A DNA stretch of 47,222 bases from Acidobacteriota bacterium (GCA_022571295.1 JACZYA010000008.1:1-47222); one strand, 5' to 3'. Positions 7,680 to 18,639 are shown, counted from the stretch's first letter. Numbers and translations are program-made. Notes: generated from the sequence alone by a model not told the origin.

Positions 7680-9362
7680 TCAGGCTTTGCGTAGCACGCG
7701 GCCGGGGCGGGCGCCGGTGTGCCGGCCCTGCTCCACCACCAAGGCGCCGTTCACCAGAACGTGGCGGATGCCGACCGGGTAGCGGTGCGGGTCTTCAAAG
7801 GTAGCCTTGTCTGTGACCGTGGCAGCGTTGAACACCACCAGGTCGGCCTTCTGTCCGCGCGCGATACGGCCCCGGTCAGCCAGACCCACCTGGTCGGCTG
7901 GCATGCTGGTCATCTTCTTGACGGCGGTGGGCAGGTCGAAGAGACCCCGCTCGCGGACGTAGTGGCCCAGGACGCGCGGACAGGTGCCGTAGGAGCGCGG
8001 ATGCGGACGCGCCTGCGCCGCCCGGCCCACCGGCGCCATACTGGTGCCGTCCGAGCCGATCATCACCAGCGGATGCGCCAGCACCATTTCCACATTGGCG
8101 GCGCTCATCCCGTGGCCTATGAAAGAGACACTTCCCTCTTCTTCAAGCAAGCGCAGGAGGGCGTCCAGCGGCTCGACCTTCCATCCCTCGCCGATCTCCA
8201 CCAGGTTCTTCCCCACCAGCGCAAGGTTCTTCTCGGTGTGGAGGCGCGCGATTACCACCAAGTCGTAGTCGCCCGGGTCGCTCGCCAGCCGCACCGCCAC
8301 CTCTTCGCGGATGCGGGCGCGCTGCTGGGCGTCCTGCAGGCGGCGGACGATGGCCTGCGTGCCCCCTTCGCGCGCCCACGGCTCCAGAAAAATGGAAAGG
8401 CCGGTGGAGTAGGCGGTGTAGGGGTAGGCGTCGGCCAGCACATCAATGCCGGAGCGGCGCGCCGACTCGATCAGGTTGATGGCTGCGCGTTGCTTGCCCC
8501 AGTTGGGGCGGCCCGCTGCTTTGAGGTGGGAGACCTCGACCCGCACGCCGGCGCGGCGGCCAATCTCGATGGCTTCGTTGACCGCTTCCAGCAAGGCGAC
8601 CTCTTCGTTGCGGATGTGGGAGGCGTAGAGCCCGCCGCGGCGCGCCACAATCCGCGCCATAGCCACAACCTCTTCGGTGGGGGTGTAGCGTCCGGGCGTG
8701 TACTCGAGGCCGGTGGAGAGGCCGAAGGCGCCCTGGTCCATCCCTTCCTCGACTGCGCGCAGCACACCTTTGAGCTCGTCGGGAGTCAACGGACGGTCCA
8801 CGATGCCGATGGCGTTGGCGCGCAGCGTTCCCTGGCCCAGCAGTAGGGCGTGGTTCAGCGAGAGGCCGGTCTGCTGGCAACGCTGGAAGTAGGAGGCGAC
8901 GTCGGTCCAGTCGGCCTCGATGCCTTCCCGCTCTCGGCTGTTTCGGCGGCGCTCGTCAGCACCAACACCCACCAAAGGCGCGGCCGAGTGGCCGCAGTTG
9001 CCTGTGATCTCGGTGGTGATGCCCTGGCGCACGCGGCTGTCGCCGGTGGGGTAGGCCAGGATGGCGCCGTCGGAGTGGGAGTGAATGTCGATGAAACCCG
9101 GGCAGACGTGCAGGCCCGTGACGTCAATCACGCGCTTACCCTGCTCGGGCGCAATCGAACCCAGGGCGGCGATGGTGTCGCCAACGATGCCCAAGTCAGC
9201 CGCCCAAACCGGGCCGCCGGTGCCGTCCAAGATGGTGCCACCCTTGAGAACCAGGTCGAAGGCGGACGCTGCGGAGATGCGCAAGGTGCCGCAAAGCGCC
9301 ACGCCCAGAGCGGCGGCGCCCCCTTCTTTCAGAAAGTGGCGGCGAGTGATAGGTTCCCACAT
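7680..9362 (-). CDS. D-aminoacylase / N-acyl-D-amino-acid deacylase-type amidohydrolase, Tat-exported
   Basis: RRHFLKEGGAAALG Tat signal; DLVLKGGTILDGTGGPVWAADLGI...HVCPGFIDIHSHSD; start 9362 (MWEPITRRHFLK). Confidence 0.88.
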   Translation of the reverse strand: MWEPITRRHFLKEGGAAALGVALCGTLRISAASAFDLVLKGGTILDGTGGPVWAADLGIVGDTIAALGSIAPEQGKRVIDVTGLHVCPGFIDIHSHSDGAILAYPTGDSRVRQGITTEITGNCGHSAAPLVGVGADERRRNSREREGIEADWTDVASYFQRCQQTGLSLNHALLLGQGTLRANAIGIVDRPLTPDELKGVLRAVEEGMDQGAFGLSTGLEYTPGRYTPTEEVVAMARIVARRGGLYASHIRNEEVALLEAVNEAIEIGRRAGVRVEVSHLKAAGRPNWGKQRAAINLIESARRSGIDVLADAYPYTAYSTGLSIFLEPWAREGGTQAIVRRLQDAQQRARIREEVAVRLASDPGDYDLVVIARLHTEKNLALVGKNLVEIGEGWKVEPLDALLRLLEEEGSVSFIGHGMSAANVEMVLAHPLVMIGSDGTSMAPVGRAAQARPHPRSYGTCPRVLGHYVRERGLFDLPTAVKKMTSMPADQVGLADRGRIARGQKADLVVFNAATVTDKATFEDPHRYPVGIRHVLVNGALVVEQGRHTGARPGRVLRKA

Positions 9363-9470
9363 CGGCGATCCCCCTAAAATGAACCGGCTCTGGCCAAGCA
9401 CTATTCCGGTGCATGGTAGCACCTCTGCCAATGGTTTTGGAACGGAGTGGGATATAATCGGTGGGTTGCC

Positions 9471-10976
9471 ATGGAGCTAACGCGAGAGGAAATTGCGGCG
9501 GTGGCCGAGCGCAAGCGCGCGGCCTACGAGGCCGTCATCGGCCTGGAAGTCCACGTGCAACTAAAAACGGCTTCGAAGATTTTCTGCGGCTGCTCGACCC
9601 GCTTTGGCGACCCGCCCAACTCCAACGTCTGCCCGGTCTGCCTGGGCCTGCCGGGGTCGCTGCCGGTGCTGAACCGGCAGGTGGCGGAGCTGGCGACGCG
9701 GACGGCGCTGGCAATCAACTGTCAGGTGCGGGAGCAATCCATCTTCGCGCGCAAAAACTATTTTTATCCTGACCTGCCCAAGGGCTACCAGATTTCGCAG
9801 TACGACCGGCCGCTGGCCGAGCACGGCAGGCTGGAAATCCACGTTCCTACCGGCGGCGCCGGGAAGAAGACTCGCAAGAAACGCATCGACATTACGCGGC
9901 TGCACCTGGAGGAGGACGCGGGCAAGTCGCTGCACGAAGGTCTGCCGGAATCGGAGGCCAAGACCTACCTCGACTTCAACCGCTGCGGGGTGCCGCTGAT
10001 GGAGATTGTCAGCGAGCCCGACTTGCGGACGCCGGAGGAGGCCTACGCCTACCTGACCACGCTCAAGCAGGTGCTGGAGTACATCGAAGTGAGCGACTGC
10101 GACATGGAGAAAGGCTCACTGCGCTGCGACGCCAACGTCAGCGTGCGGCCGGTTGGGACGGAGAAGTTCGGCGTCAAAACCGAAGTCAAGAACCTGAACT
10201 CCTTCCGCTACCTTGCCAAGGCGCTGGAGTATGAGATCGACCGGCAAGTGGCGCTGCTGGAGAGCGGCGGCCGCATCGAGCAGGAAACGCGCCTGTGGAA
10301 CACGCAGGCCGGACGCACCGAGCCCATGCGCTCAAAGGAACACGCGCACGACTACCGCTACTTCCCCGAGCCCGACCTGCTGCCGCTGGTGATGGACGCG
10401 GCCTGGGTGGAAGACATTCGCCGCGCAATGCCGGAGCTGCCGGCGGCCAAAGAAGCCCGGTTCGTGGAACACTACGGGTTGAGCGACTACGACGCCGAGG
10501 TGCTGACCGCCAACCGAGCCCTGGCCGATTACTTCGAGGCCACGGCCGCGAAAGCTCCGAATGCGAAAACCGCTGCCAACTGGATCCAAACCGAATTGCT
10601 GGGCGCGCTGAAAGAGGCCGGCCAGGAAATCAGCCGGTCGCCGGTTCCGCCGCAGGCGCTGGCCGAGCTGCTCCAACTGGTCGAGGACGGCACGCTCTCC
10701 GGCAAGATGGGCAAGACGGTGTTCGAGAAAATGTTTGCGAGCGGAAAGTCAGCCCGCGCCATTGTGGCGGCCGAGAAGATGGAGCAAATCACCGACGCGG
10801 GCGAGATCGAAAAACTGTGCGGCGAGGTGTTGGCGAAGAACGCCGACAAGGTCGAGCAGTACAAAAAAGGCAAGCAGGCGCTGTTCGGGTTTTTCGTCGG
10901 CCAGGTGATGAAGGCCACCCGCGGCCAAGCTAACCCCCGGCGGGTGAACGATACCCTGAAGAAATTACTGGGATAA
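9471..10976 (+). CDS. gatB: Asp-tRNA(Asn)/Glu-tRNA(Gln) amidotransferase subunit B
   Basis: [25 protein letters not shown]...[17 protein letters not shown]...[11 protein letters not shown]; start could also be 9447. Confidence 0.97.
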   Translation: MELTREEIAAVAERKRAAYEAVIGLEVHVQLKTASKIFCGCSTRFGDPPNSNVCPVCLGLPGSLPVLNRQVAELATRTALAINCQVREQSIFARKNYFYPDLPKGYQISQYDRPLAEHGRLEIHVPTGGAGKKTRKKRIDITRLHLEEDAGKSLHEGLPESEAKTYLDFNRCGVPLMEIVSEPDLRTPEEAYAYLTTLKQVLEYIEVSDCDMEKGSLRCDANVSVRPVGTEKFGVKTEVKNLNSFRYLAKALEYEIDRQVALLESGGRIEQETRLWNTQAGRTEPMRSKEHAHDYRYFPEPDLLPLVMDAAWVEDIRRAMPELPAAKEARFVEHYGLSDYDAEVLTANRALADYFEATAAKAPNAKTAANWIQTELLGALKEAGQEISRSPVPPQALAELLQLVEDGTLSGKMGKTVFEKMFASGKSARAIVAAEKMEQITDAGEIEKLCGEVLAKNADKVEQYKKGKQALFGFFVGQVMKATRGQANPRRVNDTLKKLLG

Positions 10977-11037
10977 TACGATAGAATAGCTTGTGAGTTG
11001 AACTACGCAACTTGCGCTGAGTTGAAGCTGGTCCCGC

Positions 11038-11113
11038 TGGGGCGGGGTGCGTCTGGTAGCACGTCGGACTGTTAATCCGAAAGGTCCAGGTTCGAATCCT
11101 GGCGCCCCAGCCA
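11038..11113 (+). tRNA. tRNA-Asn(GTT), CCA encoded
   Basis: TGGGGCG acceptor / CGCCCCA; D arm GTGC..GCAC; anticodon loop CTGTTAA; TTCGAAT T loop; CCA. Confidence 0.95.
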
Positions 11114-11204
11114 ACTTTTCAACAAGTTAACCCGCCTGGCGAGACCCGGAGGGGGCCACTGTGTCTAAACTGTGTCAGCTCTCCGCCCTACTCCAGGAAG
11201 TTCA

Positions 11205-11253
11205 GGCCTGCCTACCGCAAGTAGACCTGCCTGCCCTGCCTGCGGTAGGCAGG
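11205..11253. repeat. GCCTGCCTACCGCA palindromic repeat
   Basis: GCCTGCCTACCGCA (11205-11218) / TGCGGTAGGCAGGC (11240-11253), perfect 14-nt inverted repeat. Confidence 0.85.
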
Positions 11254-11386
11254 CGCAGGCGGGCGGCGCAGGAGGGATTTGCAGCAAGGGTCTGAGCGGA
11301 GGGCATCGGTCCATTTTGAGGGAACGAAACCAGTGAGCGCGCTCCGCATACCGAAGGTTGTAGGAGGGAAGCTTTAAATCACTCGG

Positions 11387-11752
11387 CTAGTCGTCCGTGA
11401 GCGGCCAGGGCAATGCGCCTTCGACGTAGCGCAGCACGGTGTGGTTGATCACGGAACTAAACCACCGCTGTCGAAACTCTTTCCCTTCGTCAGACAACAA
11501 CCATTGGCGGAAGCGGTCGGCATGTTCCTGGTCAGGCCAGAAGGCTTCGTTCAGGTACTTGGGGCGTCGCTCACCCCTCCCCTTTTCGTAGTCACCGCGG
11601 ATACCGTCCAGGAAGACCCAGGTCTTGCGCTCCACGCAGCCAAACTTTTTGGTGAGTTCGTCCAGGCGACTGTCAAGCCACTCGACGAAGGAGTGTTCAA
11701 CGACGCCGGGCTTGATGTCGTAGGAATGTATTATTCGCAGCATGACTCCCAT
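11387..11752 (-). CDS. Hypothetical protein
   Basis: Well-composed 121-aa ORF MGVMLRIIHSYDIKPGVVEHSFVEWLDSRLDELTKKFG..., no family recognised. Confidence 0.6.
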   Translation of the reverse strand: MGVMLRIIHSYDIKPGVVEHSFVEWLDSRLDELTKKFGCVERKTWVFLDGIRGDYEKGRGERRPKYLNEAFWPDQEHADRFRQWLLSDEGKEFRQRWFSSVINHTVLRYVEGALPWPLTDD

Positions 11753-11812
11753 CCTGGCAAGATCAGATTCGCACCATCCTAGCGTGGGCCATACAAATTT
11801 TCAATACGCCCG

Positions 11813-12163
11813 CTACGGCAGGTTCCACAACGTATAGACCACCATTGCGGTTCCCAAAAGGGCGCCGCCATAGCAAACGACTACAATCAACGGGGCCAGG
11901 TGTTTCAAACTCAAGCCGTCGTAGAGCGTGTAGCGGAAACGATGAGCCCAGTGAAACAGCGGCAGAGAAATCAGCACGAAGAGATAAAGCCGCGCCAGAG
12001 GATGCCTCACCAAATCCTGAAGGGATTCGTGGCTGGGCGCGTCCAGCCAGCCCAAAGGAAAGGCCAGCCCGGTCAAGAAAAGATGGATGGGGAACAAAAG
12101 AGCGGCAACCGTTCCCCCAGCGCTGAACAGGGTCCATAGGAAAGGTGACTTTCCGCCGGTCAT
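11813..12163 (-). CDS. frdD: Fumarate reductase membrane subunit D
   Basis: Three-TM FrdD-like protein; last gene of frdABCD order. Confidence 0.85.
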   Translation of the reverse strand: MTGGKSPFLWTLFSAGGTVAALLFPIHLFLTGLAFPLGWLDAPSHESLQDLVRHPLARLYLFVLISLPLFHWAHRFRYTLYDGLSLKHLAPLIVVVCYGGALLGTAMVVYTLWNLP

Positions 12164-12580
12164 TTACCCTCGCAACAGGAGCCAGGCCACGGCCGCGGAA
12201 GCGACCAGCCAGACAAGGTAGTTCATGCCTGCAATGACGAAATCCGGCACCCGCTTTCCGCGCAGGCGCACGACTATCGCCGTGGGCGCCAGATTGAACC
12301 AAGTAATGGAATGGAAAAGAACAAAAAGAAAGGTAACGCCATGCAAGGCGAGGAAGAGAGGAGACTTCAGCCGGGCCATGAAGTGGGCGTAGGCCTCTGG
12401 GCCTTCCCCCAAGGCGTGGAGCTGCCACAGAGAAACCACGGCGAAAAAAGCGACGAAAACGCTGGTGAGCTCCCGCAGGACAAACTGGGCATAGGACCGC
12501 TTCTGCAACCACCACCAGACCGACACCCGGCGCCGGTACCATTTGGGATGGTGGAGGGTGTAGTGCACATCGCTGCTCAT
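12164..12580 (-). CDS. frdC: Fumarate reductase membrane subunit C
   Basis: [38 protein letters not shown]; overlaps frdB. Confidence 0.9.
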   Translation of the reverse strand: MSSDVHYTLHHPKWYRRRVSVWWWLQKRSYAQFVLRELTSVFVAFFAVVSLWQLHALGEGPEAYAHFMARLKSPLFLALHGVTFLFVLFHSITWFNLAPTAIVVRLRGKRVPDFVIAGMNYLVWLVASAAVAWLLLRG

Positions 12581-13320
12581 TTTGCCCCCCAGGGCAGCAG
12601 CAAGGACTTGAACCAGTGGGCCGCGCCGGCGAGTTTGTATTGCTGGATGGCGCCGGCCGGGTCAACATTCTCGGGGCAGACTTTTGTACACTCGCCCACG
12701 AAAGTACAGTCCCAGATGCCACCTTTCTGGGAAAGAATGTCCAGGCGTTCCTGCGCCCCCATGTCGCGGGAGTCCAGGTTGTAGCGCTGGGCCAGCGCGA
12801 TGGCCGCCGGGCCGACGAAGCCGGGTTCCAATCCGTAGATGGGACACGCGGCATAGCAGAGCATGCAGTTGATGCACATGCTGAACTGCTTGTAGGTATC
12901 CAGTTGGTCGGGCGTTTGCCGGTACTCGCCCTCTGACAAGGGCTTCTCTTCTTTTAGAATGATCCAGGGTTTCACCTTCTGGAGTTTTTCTAGGAAGTCG
13001 CTGATGTCCACCACCAGGTCGCGCACAATGGGGAAATACTGCAAGGGTTCCACGCGGATGGGGCCGGGCAGGTAATCGGACAGGAAAACCGCACAGGTGA
13101 GCTTGGGCTCGCCGTTGACCGTCATCCCGCAACTCCCGCAAACGCCCATCCGGCAGGACCAGCGGAACGACAGCGACCCGTCCAGTTGGTCCTTGATGTA
13201 GTTCAGCGCATCCAGCACCACCCAGTCCTTCCGGTACGGGACCTCATAGGTCTGCACGGTGGGCTCGGCTTCCTCTTCCGGGCGGTAGCGCGCAACTGAG
13301 AGTGTTATCGTTTCCGCCAT
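12577..13320 (-). CDS. frdB: Fumarate reductase iron-sulfur subunit
   Basis: [59 protein letters not shown]; start 13320 (MAETITLSV). Confidence 0.95.
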   Translation of the reverse strand: MAETITLSVARYRPEEEAEPTVQTYEVPYRKDWVVLDALNYIKDQLDGSLSFRWSCRMGVCGSCGMTVNGEPKLTCAVFLSDYLPGPIRVEPLQYFPIVRDLVVDISDFLEKLQKVKPWIILKEEKPLSEGEYRQTPDQLDTYKQFSMCINCMLCYAACPIYGLEPGFVGPAAIALAQRYNLDSRDMGAQERLDILSQKGGIWDCTFVGECTKVCPENVDPAGAIQQYKLAGAAHWFKSLLLPWGAK

Positions 13321-13327
13321 ATCCTTC

Positions 13328-15070
13328 CTACTTCCCATAGACGCGTTGGCCGGGGGGCCAGCGAGTGATTGTAACCGGCAGATGTTCAATTCGGGGTGGC
13401 CCCTCGGGGCTCCGGTAGGCAAGCGAGTGGGCCAGGAATTTGTCGTCGTCGCGTTGCGGATGGTCGGTGCGTTGGTGCGAGCCCCGGGATTCCTGGCGCG
13501 CGAAGGCGGAGGCAACGATGCCCTCGGCGACATCGAGCATAAAGGACAGTTCCAGGGCGGCGGTCAGTTCAGTGTTGAAGGTGTAGCTGCGGTCGTCGAG
13601 CTGCAGGTCGTGAAACCTGTCCTGGAGCCCGCGCAGGACTTGCGCCGCTCGTTTGAGCTCGGCACCGGTGCGGTAGATGCCCGCGCACGCCTCCATGTTT
13701 TTGTGCATCTCTTCACGCAGGGGAGCAATCCGTTCCTTGCCGTCGGTTTTGCGGAGAAAGCTTTCCTCCAATCGCCGCTGTTCGTCGCGCGCCTGGGCGG
13801 AAATGGCCGGGTTTGTTTCTTTCTGCTCAGCGGCAAAGGCGGCGGCGGCCTGGCCGGCCCGCGCGCCAAAGACCAGGCATTCGGTGAGCGAGTTCGAGCC
13901 CAAGCGATTGGCGCCGTTGATGCTCACGCAGGCAGCTTCGCCCGCCGCATAGAGCCCCGGCAAGGGCGTGGCGCCGTAGATGTCGGTGTGGATGCCCCCC
14001 ATCATGTAATGGACCACCGGGCGGACGGGAATCATTTCTTTGACCGGATCGAGGTTCACATACTTGCGGCACAGTGCCCGAACGAAGGGGAGCTTTTTGT
14101 CGATCAGTTTTTCTCCCAGGTGGCGGATGTCCAGGTGGACGTAGTGGCCGTAGGGCCCTTCCAGGGTGCGCCCTTTCGCCTGCTCTTTGACGAAGGCTTG
14201 GGAGAGGCGGTCGCGGGGGCCCAATTCCATGGAGCGCAACACCGGTTTGGGCTGGGGTTTACCCAGATCGTAATCCTGCAGGTAGCGGTATCCATCCTTG
14301 TTGAGCAGCCAACCGCCTTCAGAGCGCGTAGCTTCGGTGATCAGGATGCCGGTCAGGGGAAGCCCGGTGGGATGGTATTGGACAAATTCCATGTCCTTGA
14401 GCGGCGCACCGGCGCGGTAGGCCAGCGCCATCCCATCGCCGGTCTTGATGGCGCCATTGGTGGTGAACGGAAAAACTTTCCCGCAGCCGCCGGTGGCGAG
14501 AATGACAGCTTTGGCGGTGATGGCCAGGATCTTTCCGGTGGCCACTTCGATGGCCACCACCCCCTGGCAGCGCCCCTTCTCCACCAGCAGTTTGGTGACG
14601 AAGCATTCGTCGTAGCGCTGGATGGCTTCGTACTTCAGGGTGGTTTGGAAAAGCGAGTGGAGCATGTGGAAGCCGGTCTTGTCGGCGGCGAACCAGGTGC
14701 GCTCGACCTTCATGCCGCCGAAGGAGCGGACGGCGACGCGACCGTCGGGTTGCCGGCTCCAGGGGCAGCCCCAGTGCTCCAGTCGCAGCATCTCGACCGG
14801 GGCTTCGTTGACGAAGGCTTCCACCGCATCCTGATCGCACAGCCAGTCGCCACCCGAGATGGTGTCGTAGGCGTGTTCATCCAAGCTGTCGTTGGGTTTG
14901 ATGACCGCGGCCGCCCCGCCCTCAGCCGAGACGGTGTGGCTGCGCATGGGATAAACCTTGGAAATAACGGCCACCCTGAGGTTCAGGTTGGCCTCTGCGA
15001 TAGCAATGGCGGCCCGCAGGCCCGCCGCGCCACCGCCCACCACCAGCACGTCACAAGAAGAGACGTCCAT
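13328..15070 (-). CDS. frdA: Fumarate reductase flavoprotein subunit
   Basis: [77 protein letters not shown]. Confidence 0.96.
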   Translation of the reverse strand: MDVSSCDVLVVGGGAAGLRAAIAIAEANLNLRVAVISKVYPMRSHTVSAEGGAAAVIKPNDSLDEHAYDTISGGDWLCDQDAVEAFVNEAPVEMLRLEHWGCPWSRQPDGRVAVRSFGGMKVERTWFAADKTGFHMLHSLFQTTLKYEAIQRYDECFVTKLLVEKGRCQGVVAIEVATGKILAITAKAVILATGGCGKVFPFTTNGAIKTGDGMALAYRAGAPLKDMEFVQYHPTGLPLTGILITEATRSEGGWLLNKDGYRYLQDYDLGKPQPKPVLRSMELGPRDRLSQAFVKEQAKGRTLEGPYGHYVHLDIRHLGEKLIDKKLPFVRALCRKYVNLDPVKEMIPVRPVVHYMMGGIHTDIYGATPLPGLYAAGEAACVSINGANRLGSNSLTECLVFGARAGQAAAAFAAEQKETNPAISAQARDEQRRLEESFLRKTDGKERIAPLREEMHKNMEACAGIYRTGAELKRAAQVLRGLQDRFHDLQLDDRSYTFNTELTAALELSFMLDVAEGIVASAFARQESRGSHQRTDHPQRDDDKFLAHSLAYRSPEGPPRIEHLPVTITRWPPGQRVYGK

Positions 15071-15377
15071 AGCCTCTCTTAGAAGTTCTTGCGATGTCGT
15101 CCGCAGCGATGCAACGACAAAGCGTACGGTTTCCTGAATCCAACCAATAGTTTCAATTTAGATTGAACGCCCGATGCGAAGCCTATCTGCAGGGGGCGGG
15201 CCCTGTCAATCACCGAGTTCACGCCACCCGCAGGCACGTCAACGCGGAGCGGGTGGTGCGAAGCTGGAGAGCCGCAATCTGGGTTTCAGCGAGTGTAGTA
15301 TCTTGCGGATTCAGAAACTGCAGTAGAATGAGCAAGCCAGCAGAAGTTAATGGGCGGACTTCCAAGGGGGCGGGCGG

Positions 15378-16637
15378 ATGACTCTCTTCGACATCGCGGC
15401 GATCTTGTTGTGCCTATCGGCAGTGTTTGGCTATGTCAATCACCACTATCTGCGTCTTCCCCCCACCATAGGTCTGATGGTCATCGCGATGGCCTCGTCT
15501 CTTGCCGTCGTGGTTATAGATCTGATTGTTCCGGCCATGCAAGTGGGTCCAAGAGTATCGGAAGCCTTGGCTCAGATCGACTTCCATAAGGCCCTCATGC
15601 ACGGGATGTTGAGCTTCCTGTTGTTCGCCGGAGCTTTGCACGTAGATTTCTCCGCCCTGGCCAGCCGCAAATGGGCCATCTCTCTGATGGCAACCGGCGG
15701 CGTGCTGATGTCCACGTTCATCGTTGGGGCTTCCATGTGGTATGTCCTGCAATTATTCGGCATCGCCATTCCGTTCATGTGGGCCTTGGTGTTCGGTGCG
15801 CTCATCAGCCCCACCGATCCGGTTGCCGTCCTGGGAATTCTCAAGACGATCAAAGTGCCCAAACGGTTGGAAGCGATCATTGCGGGCGAATCGCTTTTCA
15901 ATGACGGGGTCGGGGTGGTGATATTTACGATTGTGCTTGCCCTTGCCCTTCGCGGCGAACAGGCAACTCTTGAGCTAGCCGGGGTGGTGGGACTATTTGT
16001 AAGCGAAGCCCTGGGCGGGGTCGTGTTGGGCATGGTGGTCGGGTACCTCGCCTACCGTGCCCTGCGCACCATCGATGAATACATCCTCGAAGTTATCATT
16101 TCGCTGGCCTTGGTGATGGTTACCTACGCGATTGCCCTGCGCGCTCACCTCAGTGGCCCCATCGCGGTGGTCGTGGCCGGACTGTTCATCGGCAACCATG
16201 GCGTCCGGTTTGCGATGAGCGAGAAAACCCGCGAACGACTTTTCGACTTCTGGGAGCTGATTGACGAGATCCTGAACTCCGTCCTGTTCCTCCTGATTGG
16301 CTTGGAAGTCATGCTGCTGCGTTTCGACACTGGCTATCTGGCCGCGGCCTTGCTGGCGATCCCTATTGCATTGGCAGCTCGATTGATCAGTGTCTCGATA
16401 CCCATACTGTTGCTCTCCCGACGAGATAAATTCACCCAAGGAGCCGTGCCGGTGTTGGTTTGGGGCGGCCTCCGGGGCGGCATATCGGTCGCCTTGGCTT
16501 TTTCCCTGCCCGAGAATGAGATCAAGCCGCTGATTCTCGCCATCACCTACAGCGTGGTGGTATTTTCCATCGTCGTACAGGGCCTGACGGTCAAAGCGGT
16601 GGTTGCAAAGATGGTTCAGCCGGCAACCGACACGTAA
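15378..16637 (+). CDS. CPA1-family Na+/H+ antiporter
   Basis: Polytopic; GALISPTDPVAVLGILK, AGESLFNDGVGVVIF, VPVLVWGGLRGGISVALAFSLP. Confidence 0.92.
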   Translation: MTLFDIAAILLCLSAVFGYVNHHYLRLPPTIGLMVIAMASSLAVVVIDLIVPAMQVGPRVSEALAQIDFHKALMHGMLSFLLFAGALHVDFSALASRKWAISLMATGGVLMSTFIVGASMWYVLQLFGIAIPFMWALVFGALISPTDPVAVLGILKTIKVPKRLEAIIAGESLFNDGVGVVIFTIVLALALRGEQATLELAGVVGLFVSEALGGVVLGMVVGYLAYRALRTIDEYILEVIISLALVMVTYAIALRAHLSGPIAVVVAGLFIGNHGVRFAMSEKTRERLFDFWELIDEILNSVLFLLIGLEVMLLRFDTGYLAAALLAIPIALAARLISVSIPILLLSRRDKFTQGAVPVLVWGGLRGGISVALAFSLPENEIKPLILAITYSVVVFSIVVQGLTVKAVVAKMVQPATDT

Positions 16638-16700
16638 CTGGAACCCAAAACCACGCCGGGCCAGGCCGGTTGCGATCGTGGGCGCACAAGCCAGATCAGG

Positions 16701-17354
16701 CTAGGGCCGAATTTTCAGTTCCTCTTCCAGGCGGAAACGCAGGACGGTTTCGGGCGGGAAGTTGATGTTGCGCTTCCCGGTCAGCAGGGCCGCTGCGGTG
16801 CCCGCGCCCGCGCCGATGGCGGCTCCGATGCCCGCGCCTTTGCCGCCGCCGGTGGCTCCGCCCACGACTGCTCCGGCACCGGCGCCGCCGCCGATGAAGA
16901 GGACGTCGCGCATGGTCTTGCTGCCTTCCTTGTGCCCGGCGGTGGTGGTGGCGATGTTATAGCTCCGGCCCTTCACCTGCACGCCCGTCAGCGTGACCCA
17001 CAGCTCGGCCCGGCCCTTCAGGCGGCCGGAGGGTTTGGCGCCGGTTACCCGGCCCGTAATATCTGCGCCTTCGGGGAGCGCCACCTTATCGCCCACCACC
17101 ACTGGACTGGCCAGCGTGGCCTGGAAGGTGTCGCCGGTCTTGCTATCTTTGGAGTTGAGGCTGGTGATCAACCGCGCTTCCAGCTCGGTGCCCGCCGGTA
17201 CAACAATCGGAGCCGGCCGCGGGCGCGAACGCGCCTGCTGCGAGGGTTGCCCACCTTCACCCTCAGCGCTCTCCTCCGCCGGCTGCTGCGTGCAGCCGAC
17301 GAATGCCAGCGACAACACCAGCACACTCAAACTCAACTTGGGGAAAGTCTTCAT
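16701..17354 (-). CDS. Putative lipoprotein with glycine-zipper segment
   Basis: MKTFPKLSLSVLVLSLAFVGC lipobox; FIGGGAGAGAVVGGATGGGKGAGIGAAIGAGAGTAAALL; paralog of 33337..34203. Confidence 0.75.
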   Translation of the reverse strand: MKTFPKLSLSVLVLSLAFVGCTQQPAEESAEGEGGQPSQQARSRPRPAPIVVPAGTELEARLITSLNSKDSKTGDTFQATLASPVVVGDKVALPEGADITGRVTGAKPSGRLKGRAELWVTLTGVQVKGRSYNIATTTAGHKEGSKTMRDVLFIGGGAGAGAVVGGATGGGKGAGIGAAIGAGAGTAAALLTGKRNINFPPETVLRFRLEEELKIRP

Positions 17355-17455
17355 GGTTGGCTCTCCTGTAGAAAATCCTGAACCCTGATGCCGCCAGTCT
17401 AGCATACATATCTCCGTCGCCACGACTGGGAGAGTGCTGAAACGTATTGGGGCCC

Positions 17456-17578
17456 GTCATTCTGAGCGTAGCGAAGAATCTCACCCCATCGAACTGAGCA
17501 ACGTGTGAGATTCTTCGTCGCCTCCAGCCTGCCTGCGGCAGGCAGGCCCGCCTCGGGCGGGCAGGCTCCTCAGAATGA
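17456..17578. repeat. GTCATTCTGAGCGTAGCGAAGAATCTCAC palindromic repeat, right arm interrupted by a second GC palindrome
   Basis: Left arm 17456-17484; right arm starts at 17505 and is split by 17526-17565 (AGCCTGCCTGCGGCAGGCAGGCCCGCCTCGGGCGGGCAGG) flanked by CTCC/CTCC. Confidence 0.8.
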
Positions 17579-17606
17579 CACAGGGGGAGTTCTTTTCAAT
17601 GCCCTG

Positions 17607-18479
17607 CTAGAGGAGCGAGGTCACGCGTCCGTCGTGCTCCTCCACGACCACGTTGTCGATCAGGCGGACGCGGCCGATCCAGACCGCCAGCGCCACCAGC
17701 ACGCGGCCAGTGACGCGCTCAACCGGCGCCAGGGTTTCCGCGTCCACCACCGCGGCGTAGTCGATGCGGGCGCTCGGTTCCTGTTCAATCAACCGCCGCA
17801 TCTCAGCGGCGATGCTGGCGGAGTCGCGCTCGCCCTGTTGCAACCGCTCGCGCGCGCCACTCAGGGCGCGGTAGAGCACCAGCGCCGCCCGGCGTTCCTC
17901 CGCGTTCAGGTAAGCGTTGCGGGAACTCATCGCCAACCCGTCGGTCTCGCGCACGATGGGGCAGACGACAATCTCCACCGGCAGGTGCAAGTCACGCACC
18001 ATGCGCTGCACCACCACGCACTGCTGCGCGTCTTTCTGCCCGAAGTAGGCGCGGTGGGGCTGAACGGCCTGGAAGAGCTTGGCCACTACCGTTGCCACGC
18101 CGCGAAAGTGACCGGGGCGGAACTCGCCTTCCAGCGGCGCAGCCACCTGCTCGACCGTAACGTAGGACTGGAAGCCGGGGGGATACATTTCCTCCACCGT
18201 GGGGGCGAAGAGGAAGTCCACGCCCTCGCGTTCGAGCCGCCCGCGGTCGTGCTCAGGGTCGCGGGGATAGTTGAGGTAATCCTCGTTGGGGCCGAACTGG
18301 GCCGGGTTGACGAACACCGAGACAACGGTAACGTCGCACTCCTGCTGCGCACGCCGTACCAGCGAGAGGTGCCCCTCGTGCAGCGCACCCATGGTGGGCA
18401 CCAAACCGATGCTGCGGCCCGCGCCCCGCACGCCGGCGGCGGCCACTTGCATCTCGGCTACGGAGACAAGTGTTTTCAT
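17607..18479 (-). CDS. panC: Pantothenate synthetase
   Basis: GLVPTMGALHEGHLSLVRRAQQECDVTVVSVFVNPAQFGPNEDYLNYPRD. Confidence 0.97.
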   Translation of the reverse strand: MKTLVSVAEMQVAAAGVRGAGRSIGLVPTMGALHEGHLSLVRRAQQECDVTVVSVFVNPAQFGPNEDYLNYPRDPEHDRGRLEREGVDFLFAPTVEEMYPPGFQSYVTVEQVAAPLEGEFRPGHFRGVATVVAKLFQAVQPHRAYFGQKDAQQCVVVQRMVRDLHLPVEIVVCPIVRETDGLAMSSRNAYLNAEERRAALVLYRALSGARERLQQGERDSASIAAEMRRLIEQEPSARIDYAAVVDAETLAPVERVTGRVLVALAVWIGRVRLIDNVVVEEHDGRVTSLL

Positions 18480-18639
18480 CGGGGACAAATGGAAATCAAC
18501 CAGCGTGAAGCGGCCCCGCCCAGCGGGGCTCTTCCAAGCTGACATAGAATATTTTCATCCGCGCCTGGAGAGGTGGCGGGAGGAGAAGATGCACGAAAGC
18601 GGGTGCAAAGCACCACTTCCGGACTAAAATCTAATTTAC

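Noticed and set aside
11205-11253. CRISPR array
   Set aside because: Palindromes are dispersed singly, with no regular repeat-spacer arrangement; no cas genes seen
13346-15082. 578-aa plus-strand ORF opposite frdA
   Set aside because: Antisense to a clear frdA; no recognisable motifs
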